Positions 16,259 through 24,933 of a stretch of DNA of 32,551 bases are shown piece after piece. A program made the translations under genes and the position numbers. The number at the start of each line of letters is the position of its first letter. The first letter of the stretch is position 1. The stretch covers positions 1-32,551 of the forward strand of contig JAJQDO010000227.1 of the NCBI GenBank assembly GCA_021202175.1. Reading direction: 5' to 3'. A model generated the notes under the pieces. The model had not been told where the DNA came from. It ran no database searches and was given only the letters and a program-made list of their open reading frames with translations. This stretch comes from Clostridiales bacterium (lineage in GTDB: Bacteria; Bacillota; Clostridia; Lachnospirales; Lachnospiraceae).

Positions 16259-17599
16259 TTATATAAATGGCAACATATAAATCGGAGCACATATAATATC
16301 TTTATCCTTTCGAAAATCTTTTGTATAGATAAGATACTTCTGCAATATTCTATCTGAAAATTTCTCTGAAAACGCATCCAATGACGCGTGCGTTTTATAA
16401 CCAGATGATTTTATTTCAATGGGACAGACTTTGTTTTTCCTCGCAAGCAAAAAATCAACCTCATAATTATGACGAGTTGTTTCATTAGGAAAAGTATAAT
16501 AAAACAGCTCATTTCCATTAGCCGCCAAAATCTGAGCAGCTGCATTCTCATACAAATATCCAAGATTTGCCCCAAGCTTACCGCTTAAAAGTTTATCATA
16601 GATGACATTTTCCGTAAAATCCCTGTCCTCAAATATCAACGTGGTAAATAATCCGGTATCCGCCAAAAACAGCTTAAATCTTCCCAAGTCCCTGTTTCCA
16701 GATATTCCAGCATTCGGATCATTGGCATGATAAGATACCAAAACTGTACGGGAATCTTTCATCTGCGCTATCAGAGAACGCACGGTATCAGCACGTTCAT
16801 TTTCGAGAACGCTTGACACCTGATAACGAGAAGCATTTTTATTAAGCTGTGCCGGAATCGCATGAAATAGAAGTGAGGTTTTTCCTGTAGGATCAATTTT
16901 TATAAAATCGTCCTCATACAATTTTAAGATGTCTCTTTTCACCAGATCTACCTTTCTGAAATTATTGCTATCCAAATATTCCTCAACAACCTGGGGCATT
17001 CCTCCAACCAGCATATAAAGACGAAAATCCCTCATCAATCTTCGATTCAATTCATCTCCCAATGATTTCTTTTCTTCAAACATCTTTCTTATAATTCTTG
17101 CTGTCGTGTCATCTCCCAAAGCCCATGAAAATTCTTCATAATCCATAGGGTACATATTGATTCTTCGTTCTTCACTTGGTATCAAAATGTCCTTAACATT
17201 TTGTTTTATGGATATCAATGATCCCGTCTCGATATAGTCATATCGATGATCTTTCACCAGAGACTTAATTGCCTGTCTGGCCAATGGACAAAACTGCACT
17301 TCGTCAAAAATAATCAGAGATTTCCTCACATGTAAATCTTTTTTATACTGCAACTGAAGTTGCAAAAAAATATAGTTCAAATCTGAAATATCATTAAAAA
17401 GCTCACGTACAGTTTTTGAAGCAATAGAGAAATCAATTAGAATATAACTTTCATATTCATTTTTTGCGAAATGTTCTACAATCGTGGACTTTCCTACCCG
17501 ACGTGCACCCTCAATGAGCAAAGCCGTTTTCCCACCCGAATCTCTTTTCCATTCTAACAGTTGATTATATATTTTTCTTTTAAACATGGTTTTTGCCAT
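16259..17599 (-). CDS. AAA ATPase with DUF4143 (PD-(D/E)XK-like) C-terminus
   Basis: This second AAA_14/DUF4143 ATPase also has 446 residues. Walker A is GARRVGKS at 31-38 and Walker B is LIIFDE at 95-100. The C-terminal nuclease-like core reads YLYENAAAQIL, then YEVDFLLA, then CPIEIKSSG. The product is of the same family and length as the one at 4156-5496, but the sequences differ widely, so they are not recent copies. ATG 17599 follows GGGGAG by 11 nt; Met5 (17587) is an alternative that aligns better with the other family member. The gene is solitary, with GH3 downstream after 164 bp. Five exact 33-bp phased repeats lie between the start codon and its promoter. The cellular role is unknown. 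Confidence 0.85.
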   Translation of the reverse strand: MAKTMFKRKIYNQLLEWKRDSGGKTALLIEGARRVGKSTIVEHFAKNEYESYILIDFSIASKTVRELFNDISDLNYIFLQLQLQYKKDLHVRKSLIIFDEVQFCPLARQAIKSLVKDHRYDYIETGSLISIKQNVKDILIPSEERRINMYPMDYEEFSWALGDDTTARIIRKMFEEKKSLGDELNRRLMRDFRLYMLVGGMPQVVEEYLDSNNFRKVDLVKRDILKLYEDDFIKIDPTGKTSLLFHAIPAQLNKNASRYQVSSVLENERADTVRSLIAQMKDSRTVLVSYHANDPNAGISGNRDLGRFKLFLADTGLFTTLIFEDRDFTENVIYDKLLSGKLGANLGYLYENAAAQILAANGNELFYYTFPNETTRHNYEVDFLLARKNKVCPIEIKSSGYKTHASLDAFSEKFSDRILQKYLIYTKDFRKDKDIICAPIYMLPFI

Positions 17600-17615
17600 A
17601 TAAAATCATTCTCCC

Positions 17616-17763
17616 CAAAATCGCAGTTTTTAAAAACTTGATTTTCTGCAAAATCGCAAAATTTAAGATTTATTATTTTCTCAAAATCGTAAAATTTAAA
17701 ATATGGTTTTTCTGCAAAATCGCAGTTTTTATGCCTCTATTATACGGCAAAATCGCAGTTTTT
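17616..17763. repeat. Five-copy 33-bp phased repeat array (family B)
   Basis: CAAAATCGCAGTTTTT (with variants such as CAAAATCGCAAAATTT) starts at 17616, 17649, 17682, 17715 and 17748: four intervals of exactly 33 bp. The 17-bp segments between are variable and AT-rich. Some copies extend to a small dyad, CTGC-aaaatc-GCAG. The first copy ends 17 bp before the ATPase start codon, and the last lies inside the promoter. The sequence family is shared with 12011-12059 but differs from that at 5527-5676, while the period is the same. Confidence 0.88.
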
Positions 17764-17766
17764 CAA
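17739..17766 (-). promoter_or_regulatory. Promoter of ATPase gene, overlapped by a repeat copy
   Basis: On the minus strand TTGAAA (17766-17761) and TATAAT (17744-17739) are 16 bp apart. The fifth repeat copy (17748-17763) fills the spacer and enters the -35. The same -35 and -10 hexamers with a repeat in the spacer occur at 5521-5549. Transcription from here would put the other four repeats in a leader of about 135 nt. Confidence 0.65.
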
Positions 17767-17778
17767 GTGTAAGATTTA

Positions 17779-17860
17779 TAATATCCTTTTTGACATCGGC
17801 ACCACCTTCCTGGTCACAAGAATCCACTTCGCGACGATTTCTTAAGGAGGTCTCTTCCTC
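17779..17860 (+). pseudogene. Degenerate feoB fragment
   Basis: About 80 bp here match feoB around 12908-12990 at very roughly 75-80% identity by eye (for example ctggtcacaagaatcc and cgcgacgatt are identical). The translation DIGTTFLVTRI corresponds to GIGATFLVTRI of FeoB and then runs into a stop. It is a relic of a second feoB copy or of a rearrangement, located between the repeat array and the end of the transporter operon. Confidence 0.75.
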
Positions 17861-17877
17861 TTTTTCATTACACATAT

Positions 17878-17908
17878 AAAAAAGACCATCTTTCGACAGT
17901 CCTTTTTT
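17878..17908 (-). terminator. Probable terminator of the transporter operon
   Basis: AAAAAAG-rich and CTTTTTT-rich arms form a bulged hairpin, and in minus-strand RNA the second arm ends in a U run. It lies 17 bp after the stop of the AraC-GH39 gene. The stem is imperfect. Confidence 0.5.
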
Positions 17909-17924
17909 AAATATAATTTTCCTC

Positions 17925-20393
17925 TCATTTCGTCAAAATATGAATATACTGGATCTCATTTGGCTCCAATGAAATATCTACCTTCAAAACACCATTTTCC
18001 ACTTCCACTTCCTCAATGGAGATGGTGCTTGTGCTGGAAGATTTCAGATATTCCATCTCCCGCTCTGTCAGATTTGACTCCGAATTCAGCCCACACCATT
18101 TGTCCTGCACACTGCCATGGTTCTGGCTGACACGATTCCTTTTTACATAAAATGTTCCATCCTTCGCGTAATCGACACGCAGGTGAATCGTCAGATATTC
18201 ACGGTTTTCCAGGATTACCAGAAGATCTCTCGGTTGAATCGCATCTTCGTCTAAAATATAGTAATTGTAGTTCAATCGCTTCATGTTATGGCAAAGCAGG
18301 CGGATAGAGCCTCGTTTGTTTCCTGTTATAATATAATTTGAATGAACAGCAAGGACATTTCTGTACAGTCGGTTAAAAAATTCCATGGCAAAATATGCCG
18401 GTTTTTTGATGCCATCCTTCGTCAGCATGCCACATCCCCCAAAGAGTGGCGCAGGTGTATCTTTCCATTCCGCATAGGCATCTGTAAACAGCCAGTGCCC
18501 CATCAGCTTTACCCGACCCAGGCAGAGGATTCCGTTATACACCAAAAACGCTCCTTTTACACAGCTGTCATTAATAATATTGCGATTGGACAAGCTGAGG
18601 CTGTATTCAGATACATGAATTTCCGTTTCCGGAAATTCAGATTGTTTCATAGCTTTTTCTGCCATATCTATGTCGTGAAGTACAAACTGCAAATCCGTAT
18701 TCCTTTTCTCACAATAAACACCATTCTCCCGCTCCTGAATATACGGATAGCAGCTTAAAGAGATAAAATCCGGCCTCTGGGACTCTCCTTTCCAGTTCGT
18801 CAACATTTGGGTAAATCCTTTTTCTCCATACATTCTGACAGGAAATCCCCCGCCACCAATACGAACGTGCGGTACACATTTCCGCAATTCCTCGGCAACA
18901 ATCGTAAAACACCTGAAATAGTCCTGGTGCCCTGCTTCCTCCATTTCCGTAAAATGAAAGGCATTTAAATCACGATACCTCATATTTGTTGGTTCCCAAT
19001 ATTCAAAATACCAGGATTCTACTTCTTCATACCCATAACGTTTTAAAAAGTTGTGGATTAATTCTCTGTAAAAAGTCCGCATTTCTTTCTCAGACACAAA
19101 CGCATCGTCGCGTTCTACTTCTTTTAACGCCGATTTCGTTGTCTTCAAAATGCGCAATGGTTTAAAACCCAGTTCAATATACGGCTTTAACTGATTTCGT
19201 ACCAGAAAATCCGTAGCATTATTCAACCTGCTGAAATTTAGATGTCCTGCAGGAGCATGAATATCAATCAACAATTCCGGTGCGCTGATATCCCAGAATC
19301 GAACGTATTCAAATCCCAATCTGGCCTGACTAGACATAATCTGTTCCTGGAATGTGGAGTTCAAAAGATCCATTGCGGTGCCAGCATTAATCATTTTGCA
19401 GGAATAACCGTCCCAATCAGTCATCACCTCATCTAATGCCAAATCAACAGGCGCTTCCAGTTCCAGAAGCTCTCTTTCCGGTTCCTGTTCGTTTAAATCA
19501 CGCTCCAGATATTCATCCACCTTTCGATAAATTAATTCCTTCTGATTTTTCTCCTGGTTCGAGATCTCCTTTGTTTTGGATTTCCGACTTTTCCGAAACT
19601 CAGACGGAGTCATTTGATACGCCTTTTTAAAAGCTTTATTGTACGCTGCCAAATTGGCAAAGCCATTTCCAAGAGCAATCTTCATAATAGAGTCATTTGT
19701 ATATAGAAGATCTTCCATAGCTCGTTCCAGCCGAACTGTATTTAGCAGTTCACCAAATGTAAATCCACACTTTTGCTTAATATATCTTGATACATATGTC
19801 GGTGAGAGATAGAGATGCTTTGACAGATCATCCAAAATGATGTTCTGATGATAATTCGAGCAAATATAGGAAAATATCTCCTGCATCCGGTCGTCATTTC
19901 TTGTACGCATCTGTGTTTCTTTATCCATGACATCTTTTTCAGTCAGAAGAAAATTTTCCGCCAGGATGTGCAGAATCTGATAATGCAGACTGTTGACATA
20001 AAGAGTGCTATTTTTGTTTTTTCGTAGAGACTGGTTAAATAACTGTACAACTATCCTGCGCAGATTCTCATAAGCTGCATTATTGTCAATTGTGGAATTA
20101 CACCAGAAAAGAACATAATTCTGACCGAGAAGTTCCTGCATCTTTCTATATGAAATCAGAAAACGACCGGCAACAAAGTCACGACTGCTGTCATAGCTAT
20201 GTTTTCTGTTAGCATTTACAACTAACACGTCCCCGGATGTCAGCTGATAGGTATCTTCTTCTACGCTGATTTCCAGTTTCCCACTGACAACATACAGCAT
20301 TTCAAAATTTTCATGATAATGAATACCCATATGTTGTTCTGTTATAAAGTCTAACTCTACCAGCACATCCGGTTTCATATAATTTCTTTCCAC
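17925..20393 (-). CDS. AraC-type regulator fused to a GH39 domain
   Basis: This 822-residue fusion has three parts. Residues 1-95 form a cupin sensor (HYHENFEMLYVVSG, then GDVLVVN). Residues 165-270 are an AraC-type double helix-turn-helix DNA-binding domain (SPTYVSRYIKQKCGF, then GFANLAAYNKAFKKAYQMTPSEFRKS). Residues 320-822 resemble glycoside hydrolase family 39 (beta-xylosidase type). The expected acid/base glutamate fits E467 in FEYWEPTN, but the usual Asn before it is a Trp. The nucleophile fits E596 in HVSEYS. No signal peptide is present, so the hydrolase part is intracellular and may serve as a sugar sensor. Start GTG 20393 has GGAGG 9 nt upstream. It is the last gene of the transporter operon, which it may regulate. 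A related tail lies at 32030. Confidence 0.87.
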   Translation of the reverse strand: MERNYMKPDVLVELDFITEQHMGIHYHENFEMLYVVSGKLEISVEEDTYQLTSGDVLVVNANRKHSYDSSRDFVAGRFLISYRKMQELLGQNYVLFWCNSTIDNNAAYENLRRIVVQLFNQSLRKNKNSTLYVNSLHYQILHILAENFLLTEKDVMDKETQMRTRNDDRMQEIFSYICSNYHQNIILDDLSKHLYLSPTYVSRYIKQKCGFTFGELLNTVRLERAMEDLLYTNDSIMKIALGNGFANLAAYNKAFKKAYQMTPSEFRKSRKSKTKEISNQEKNQKELIYRKVDEYLERDLNEQEPERELLELEAPVDLALDEVMTDWDGYSCKMINAGTAMDLLNSTFQEQIMSSQARLGFEYVRFWDISAPELLIDIHAPAGHLNFSRLNNATDFLVRNQLKPYIELGFKPLRILKTTKSALKEVERDDAFVSEKEMRTFYRELIHNFLKRYGYEEVESWYFEYWEPTNMRYRDLNAFHFTEMEEAGHQDYFRCFTIVAEELRKCVPHVRIGGGGFPVRMYGEKGFTQMLTNWKGESQRPDFISLSCYPYIQERENGVYCEKRNTDLQFVLHDIDMAEKAMKQSEFPETEIHVSEYSLSLSNRNIINDSCVKGAFLVYNGILCLGRVKLMGHWLFTDAYAEWKDTPAPLFGGCGMLTKDGIKKPAYFAMEFFNRLYRNVLAVHSNYIITGNKRGSIRLLCHNMKRLNYNYYILDEDAIQPRDLLVILENREYLTIHLRVDYAKDGTFYVKRNRVSQNHGSVQDKWCGLNSESNLTEREMEYLKSSSTSTISIEEVEVENGVLKVDISLEPNEIQYIHILTK

Positions 20394-20437
20394 AATACTA
20401 TTCCTCCCACATCACAACATACCCGAATCAGAAGGCG

Positions 20438-21001
20438 TCAATCTTTCTCAGAAAATGTTATATTCTTTTCCGTCCGAAATGGAATCTGTTTATATTCTTT
20501 ATAAATCCACCATGCCATGACTCTGCTTACCAAATAGCAGAATATTGTCACCCAATCCCCTGCTCCACCTGAGCCACCCGGCATATTATATATCGCAGCT
20601 ATTGCTGCTATGACGAGTAAAGCCCCTCGCAACAGCGGAACCACGCGCAGAACATGATTCACCGCATGATAATTCATACGGCTTGTTCGATATTTCGCAA
20701 ACAAAAACTGTATGATTCGAAACAACTCCGGCACATGAATCGCAAGAGCACAGATACCAGCAATCTGCACCAGTACATTTGTATTCACAAAATTATTTCT
20801 TGTTCCGGCAAAGAACAGGAGAAGCAGACTGCCAACACTGAACGAAGTCAGCAGTTTCTTTTTTCGCAGCAATTTTTCTTCGGGCAAATCCCAGATATAC
20901 CATGGCGCGCAATAAATATACTCCACCTTCCCCTTATCATTTTCCTTTTCTACCCAGCAAGGCATGTATTCTTCCTCAAACTGTTCCCGCAATGATTTCA
21001 A
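20438..21001 (-). CDS. Integral membrane protein of unknown function
   Basis: This 187-residue protein has an acidic N-terminal segment of about 45 residues (EEEYMPCWVEKENDKGKVEYIYCAPWYIW) that reads as a soluble head. It is followed by about four hydrophobic segments (near 50-65, 75-95, 115-140 and 150-168) and a charged tail. I do not recognise a named family. Start TTG 21001 is supported by AGGAGG about 7 nt upstream. It lies 26 bp after the ABC ATPase gene and 44 bp before the AraC-GH39 gene, so it is co-transcribed with the importer. It might assist the transporter or take part in signalling to the AraC-GH39 protein; this is a guess from position only. Confidence 0.7.
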   Translation of the reverse strand: MKSLREQFEEEYMPCWVEKENDKGKVEYIYCAPWYIWDLPEEKLLRKKKLLTSFSVGSLLLLFFAGTRNNFVNTNVLVQIAGICALAIHVPELFRIIQFLFAKYRTSRMNYHAVNHVLRVVPLLRGALLVIAAIAAIYNMPGGSGGAGDWVTIFCYLVSRVMAWWIYKEYKQIPFRTEKNITFSEKD

Positions 21002-21027
21002 GTCGGCTCCTCCTTTCTTATTTTCTT

Positions 21028-21975
21028 CTAATTTATTTCATTCAAACGACAACAGGAACAAAAATGTCCTTCTGATATTTCATGTAATTCCACTGGCTGA
21101 TGACATTTCTCTGTAGCATACGGACACCGTAATGCAAACCGGCAGCCTGGTTTTGGATTGATCGGTGAATTGATTTCTCCCTTCAACAGGATACGTTCTT
21201 TCTGATTATGTATATCAATCGTAGGAATCGCGGACAGCAATGCCTTTGTGTATGGATGTAACGGATGATCGAAGAGTTCCTGTGTCGGGCAGGTTTCCAC
21301 CATCTGCCCCAGATACATCACACAGATATTTGTGGAAATATGGCGGACTACGGATAAATCATGGGTTACAAACAGATAGGTCAATTCATATTCTTCCTGC
21401 AGATCCATCAGAAGATTCAGAATCTGCGCCTGAATAGAAACATCCAGGGCAGAAACCGGTTCATCGCACACTACTAATTTTGGATTTAACGCGATTGCTC
21501 TGGCAATTCCCACTCTCTGGCGACGTCCGCCATCCAATTCATGAGGGTAAGACATCCGAAAACGTTTTTCAATCCCTACCAGATCCATCAGACGGTCTGC
21601 CTCCGCTTCCAAGGCATCTCCTTCAAATCGTTTCGAAAGCATCAATGGTTCCACAACCGTATCGTGTACCGTCAATCGTGGATTCAGAGAAGAATAGGGA
21701 TCCTGGAATATAATCTGCATATCTTCCCGCAGTTTTTTCAGTCCACGCTTATCCAGTCTGGTCACATCTTCTCCTTGAAAACGAATCGTTCCTTCTGTAC
21801 TCTCAAGCAGATGGATGATTGTACGTCCAAGCGTGGATTTTCCACAGCCGGATTCTCCCACCAGACCCATCGTCTCTCCTTTTCCGATAGAAAAGGTTAC
21901 GTCGTCTACAGCATGAACGGTTCCTCTCGCAGATGGAAAATATTTTTTCAAATGTTCAATTTCCAGCAATGCCAT
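21028..21975 (-). CDS. ABC transporter ATP-binding protein, OppF/DppF type
   Basis: This 315-residue nucleotide-binding subunit belongs to a family-5 (peptide/nickel/oligosaccharide) importer. Walker A is GESGCGKS. The signature is DGGRRQR rather than the standard LSGGQ, a variant common in OppF-like proteins. Walker B is LVVCDE with SALD. The C-terminal oligopeptide-HPY region includes [12 protein letters not shown] and a final CSCC. ATG 21975 is preferred because GGAGG lies 7 nt upstream; the frame extends to 21996 but overlaps the previous gene. It follows the OppD-type gene by 2 bp, so the two ATPases should form a heterodimer. Confidence 0.92.
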   Translation of the reverse strand: MALLEIEHLKKYFPSARGTVHAVDDVTFSIGKGETMGLVGESGCGKSTLGRTIIHLLESTEGTIRFQGEDVTRLDKRGLKKLREDMQIIFQDPYSSLNPRLTVHDTVVEPLMLSKRFEGDALEAEADRLMDLVGIEKRFRMSYPHELDGGRRQRVGIARAIALNPKLVVCDEPVSALDVSIQAQILNLLMDLQEEYELTYLFVTHDLSVVRHISTNICVMYLGQMVETCPTQELFDHPLHPYTKALLSAIPTIDIHNQKERILLKGEINSPINPKPGCRFALRCPYATEKCHQPVELHEISEGHFCSCCRLNEIN

Positions 21976-21977
21976 GA

Positions 21978-22967
21978 TTACGCCTCCTTTCCGCAATTGA
22001 TACAGCGTACAAAATGTTTCTCTGTCATCTCAGTCATGCCCACCGGAGCCTGTCTGCAGGCGTCCGTCGCATATTTACAACGCGGAGCAAAAGAACATCC
22101 TGCTGGCAGATTCGTAGGATCTGGAGGAAGTCCCTCCACCGGAGACAGCCGTTTCACATTCTTCGTCAAATCCGGGAGAGCACCGAACAATCCTTGCGTA
22201 TAAGGATGTGTCGGATGATCAAACAAATCCTCCTTGCTTCCATATTCGATGACTTCACCGGCATAGACCACCGCTACGGTATCACAGACTCCAGCCACGA
22301 CACCCAGGTCATGTGTAATCATGATCATCGCCGTTCCCCGATCCTTCTGCAGCTTCTGCATCAGATCCAACACCTGTGCCTGTATCGTTACATCAAGAGC
22401 AGTCGTAGGCTCAGCGGCAATCAGAAGTTCTGGGTTACACGCCAAAGCAATCGCGATTACCACCCTCTGTTTCATGCCACCGGAAAACTGATGAGGATAT
22501 TCATTGGCACGGTCTTCCGAGATACCAACGGTCTCCAGCATTTTCACAGCTTCACGTATGGACTCTGCTTTACCCATTTTCTGGTGAAGCCGGATGCCTT
22601 CCGCAATCTGGTCCACAACTGTTTTTACCGGATTTAAAGCAGTCATCGGATCCTGGAATATCATGGAGATACTCTTGCCCCTCAAAGTACGCATTTCATT
22701 TTCCGGAAGTGTCAATAATTCTTTTCCTTTAAAATAAACCTCTCCGCTGACCGCTCTGGTGGCATGGTCGGGAAGAATCCGCAGAATGGCACGGGCAATC
22801 GAAGTTTTTCCGGCACCAGTCTCTCCTACAAGTCCGATGGTGGAACCTTCTTCCAGTTCAAAAGACACACCATTTACCGCATGGATTGCTTCGCCACCGG
22901 AAGTATATTCCACTACCAGATTCCGTACGGAAAGTAATTCCTTTTTATTAGACTTTGTATGTTCCAT
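21978..22967 (-). CDS. ABC transporter ATP-binding protein, OppD/DppD type
   Basis: This 329-residue ATPase subunit is the partner of the OppF-like protein. It has Walker A GETGAGKT, the signature FSGGMKQR, the Walker B region ELLIAAEPTTALD, and an H-loop in MITHDLGVV. The C-terminal part carries FAPRCKYATDAC and a final RCINCGKE, the cysteine-rich tail of the DppD family that can bind an iron-sulfur cluster. ATG 22967 is chosen, with AGGA 9 nt upstream; a TTG at 22991 would overlap the upstream permease gene and lacks a good site. Confidence 0.92.
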   Translation of the reverse strand: MEHTKSNKKELLSVRNLVVEYTSGGEAIHAVNGVSFELEEGSTIGLVGETGAGKTSIARAILRILPDHATRAVSGEVYFKGKELLTLPENEMRTLRGKSISMIFQDPMTALNPVKTVVDQIAEGIRLHQKMGKAESIREAVKMLETVGISEDRANEYPHQFSGGMKQRVVIAIALACNPELLIAAEPTTALDVTIQAQVLDLMQKLQKDRGTAMIMITHDLGVVAGVCDTVAVVYAGEVIEYGSKEDLFDHPTHPYTQGLFGALPDLTKNVKRLSPVEGLPPDPTNLPAGCSFAPRCKYATDACRQAPVGMTEMTEKHFVRCINCGKEA

Positions 22968-22987
22968 CGTATTATTTCCTTTCCCTG

Positions 22988-23881
22988 TCAATCTCTCAGC
23001 TTCGGATCGAGTGCGTCACGGATGGCGTCACCGACCAGATTAAAGCTCAAAACAGTCAACATGATGAAGAGGCCCGGTATGATAACCATGTGCGGATAAT
23101 CACGCATATATCCACGGGCGGAAGCCAGCATGGCTCCCCATTCCGGAATCGGTGCCTGTACGCCGAATCCCAGGAAACTAAGGCCCGAAGCGGACAATGC
23201 GGCACTGGCGATACCCATCGCCACCTGTACGATCAACGGGGAGATTGCATTGGGAATAACGTGGTGTAAAATAATCCGAAACGTTGTACAGTTAATCGAT
23301 GTCGCGGCTTCTATGAACTCCGAGTTACGCACTGTCAGGATATTTGCCCTCATCATACGGGCAAAATTGGGGATACCGCTGATGCCAATCGCGTAAATAA
23401 CTTTGTCAAAACCGCTTCCCAAGACTGCAGAGATGGCAATTGCCAGCAAAATATTAGGAAACGCCTGAAATACATCCAGAAATCGCATGATTAATGTGTC
23501 CACAATCCCACCAAAATAACCAGCTATCGCTCCCAGAATGACTCCCAGCACACAACTGACTGCCACAGACAATATACCGATACTCAGGGTATACTTTGCT
23601 CCGTAAAGAATACGTGACAAGATATCTCTTCCCACCTCATCACACCCAAGAAGATGATCCAGACTCGGAAGAGCAAATCGACTTTTCATGACGATTTCAT
23701 CATAACCATATTTGCAGATGTAGGGAGAAAGAAATGACAGCACGAACAGTGCAATCACAAAGATCAACCCGAGCATCGCTCCGGGATTTTTACGTATTTT
23801 TCTCCAGATATAAGAAAATGAACCAGGACGTTCACTTCCTGCCCCCTGCTTTTTTGCCGGGGAATTCTTTTTTTTCGCCAT
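22988..23881 (-). CDS. ABC transporter permease, OppC/DppC type
   Basis: This 297-residue inner-membrane subunit has a lysine-rich cytoplasmic N-terminus, one membrane helix near 35-55, and a five-helix permease domain. The domain includes the EAA loop (EAATSINCTTFRIILHHVIPNAISPLIVQ). The segment LGCDEVGRDILSRILYGA is a hallmark of the OppC family. GGGAGG precedes the ATG. It pairs with the OppB-type permease encoded 17 bp upstream. Confidence 0.93.
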   Translation of the reverse strand: MAKKKNSPAKKQGAGSERPGSFSYIWRKIRKNPGAMLGLIFVIALFVLSFLSPYICKYGYDEIVMKSRFALPSLDHLLGCDEVGRDILSRILYGAKYTLSIGILSVAVSCVLGVILGAIAGYFGGIVDTLIMRFLDVFQAFPNILLAIAISAVLGSGFDKVIYAIGISGIPNFARMMRANILTVRNSEFIEAATSINCTTFRIILHHVIPNAISPLIVQVAMGIASAALSASGLSFLGFGVQAPIPEWGAMLASARGYMRDYPHMVIIPGLFIMLTVLSFNLVGDAIRDALDPKLRD

Positions 23882-23898
23882 ATTCCTCTACCTCCCTT

Positions 23899-24843
23899 TC
23901 ACGCTTTTTTCGCGGCTTTTACATACTGTGCTTTAATCCTCGGATCTACATATGCATAAATCAAGTCCGTAATCAGCATGATGATAGCAAAGATAAATGC
24001 GATATAAATAATGCTGCCCTGTACCACTGGGTAATCACGGCTGTTGATACCGTTTACCATGTACATGCCGATGCCTGGAATTGAAAATACAGACTCAATA
24101 ATAACAGTACCACCCAGCATAAATCCGAATCGGCTTCCACATACCGTAATAATCGGAATCAGCGCATTAGGAAGCGCGTGTTTCCAAATAACATCATTCT
24201 CCGGCAATCCTTTTGAGCGAGCTGTTACCACATAATCGGAACGAATTACCTCAAGCATACTGGAACGAGTCTGTCTGGCAATATCTGCCAGGCTCCCAAT
24301 AGAGTTTGCAACAACAGGCAAAATATAGTATTCGATACCTCCCGTGCCATTCGATGGTAACAGACCAAGCTGGACAGAGAATATGATTACTAACATAAGT
24401 GCCAGCCAGAAACCCGGCATAGAATTACCTAACATGGTCAGGAACATCCAGATTTTATCTGACAGTTTGTTTGCATTAATCGCGCACTGAATGCCAATCG
24501 GTATCCCAATAACAATAGTAAATAAAATACTCAATGAAGACAGTGTCAAGGTACGCGGGAAACGAGAAAACAGTTCGGCAGCCACGCTGCTACCTGTAAG
24601 ATAAGAAGTCCCAAAATCAAGATGAATAATGCCAACCAGATAATTCCACAATCGAATCAGATAAGGTTTATCAAGCCCAAGCCGGACTCTTGCTTCCGCA
24701 ATCTGTTCTGGAGTTGCCGAATCGCCCAATAAAATCTGCACCGGATCTCCTGGTACAAAATACATCAAGGTAAAAATCAGAATGGCAACTGTTAACAGAA
24801 TCGGAATCATCTGCAGCAAACGTTTTCCTACATAACGTAACAT
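23899..24843 (-). CDS. ABC transporter permease, OppB/DppB type
   Basis: This 314-residue permease has the OppB N-terminal pattern (KRLLQMIPILLTVAILIFTLMYFVPGDP) with its first membrane helix, a periplasm-facing LGLDKPYLIRLWNYL segment, and five further helices. The EAA loop region is RSKGLPENDVIWKHALPNALIPIITV. GGAGGAAAAG precedes the ATG. A stem-loop separates it from the binding-protein gene. Confidence 0.93.
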   Translation of the reverse strand: MLRYVGKRLLQMIPILLTVAILIFTLMYFVPGDPVQILLGDSATPEQIAEARVRLGLDKPYLIRLWNYLVGIIHLDFGTSYLTGSSVAAELFSRFPRTLTLSSLSILFTIVIGIPIGIQCAINANKLSDKIWMFLTMLGNSMPGFWLALMLVIIFSVQLGLLPSNGTGGIEYYILPVVANSIGSLADIARQTRSSMLEVIRSDYVVTARSKGLPENDVIWKHALPNALIPIITVCGSRFGFMLGGTVIIESVFSIPGIGMYMVNGINSRDYPVVQGSIIYIAFIFAIIMLITDLIYAYVDPRIKAQYVKAAKKA

Positions 24844-24868
24844 ACTTTTCCTCCAATTCTAGCCTTCC

Positions 24869-24920
24869 ATCACTCCCGGAATCTCCTCGCCTCCACGCTC
24901 TGGATGCTTCTGGGAGTGAT
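24869..24920 (-). other. Stem-loop between binding protein and permease genes
   Basis: ATCACTCCC (24869-24877) and GGGAGTGAT (24912-24920) form a perfect 9-bp stem around a 34-nt GC-richer loop, directly after the binding-protein stop codon. There is no U run. Hairpins at this position commonly protect the binding-protein mRNA and lower expression of the downstream permease genes. That role is inferred. Confidence 0.6.
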
Positions 24921-24933
24921 AAAGCTCAAAGTT

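Noticed and set aside
21541-22203. 220-codon plus-strand frame
   Set aside because: It is antisense to the two ABC ATPase genes; composition follows the opposite strand.
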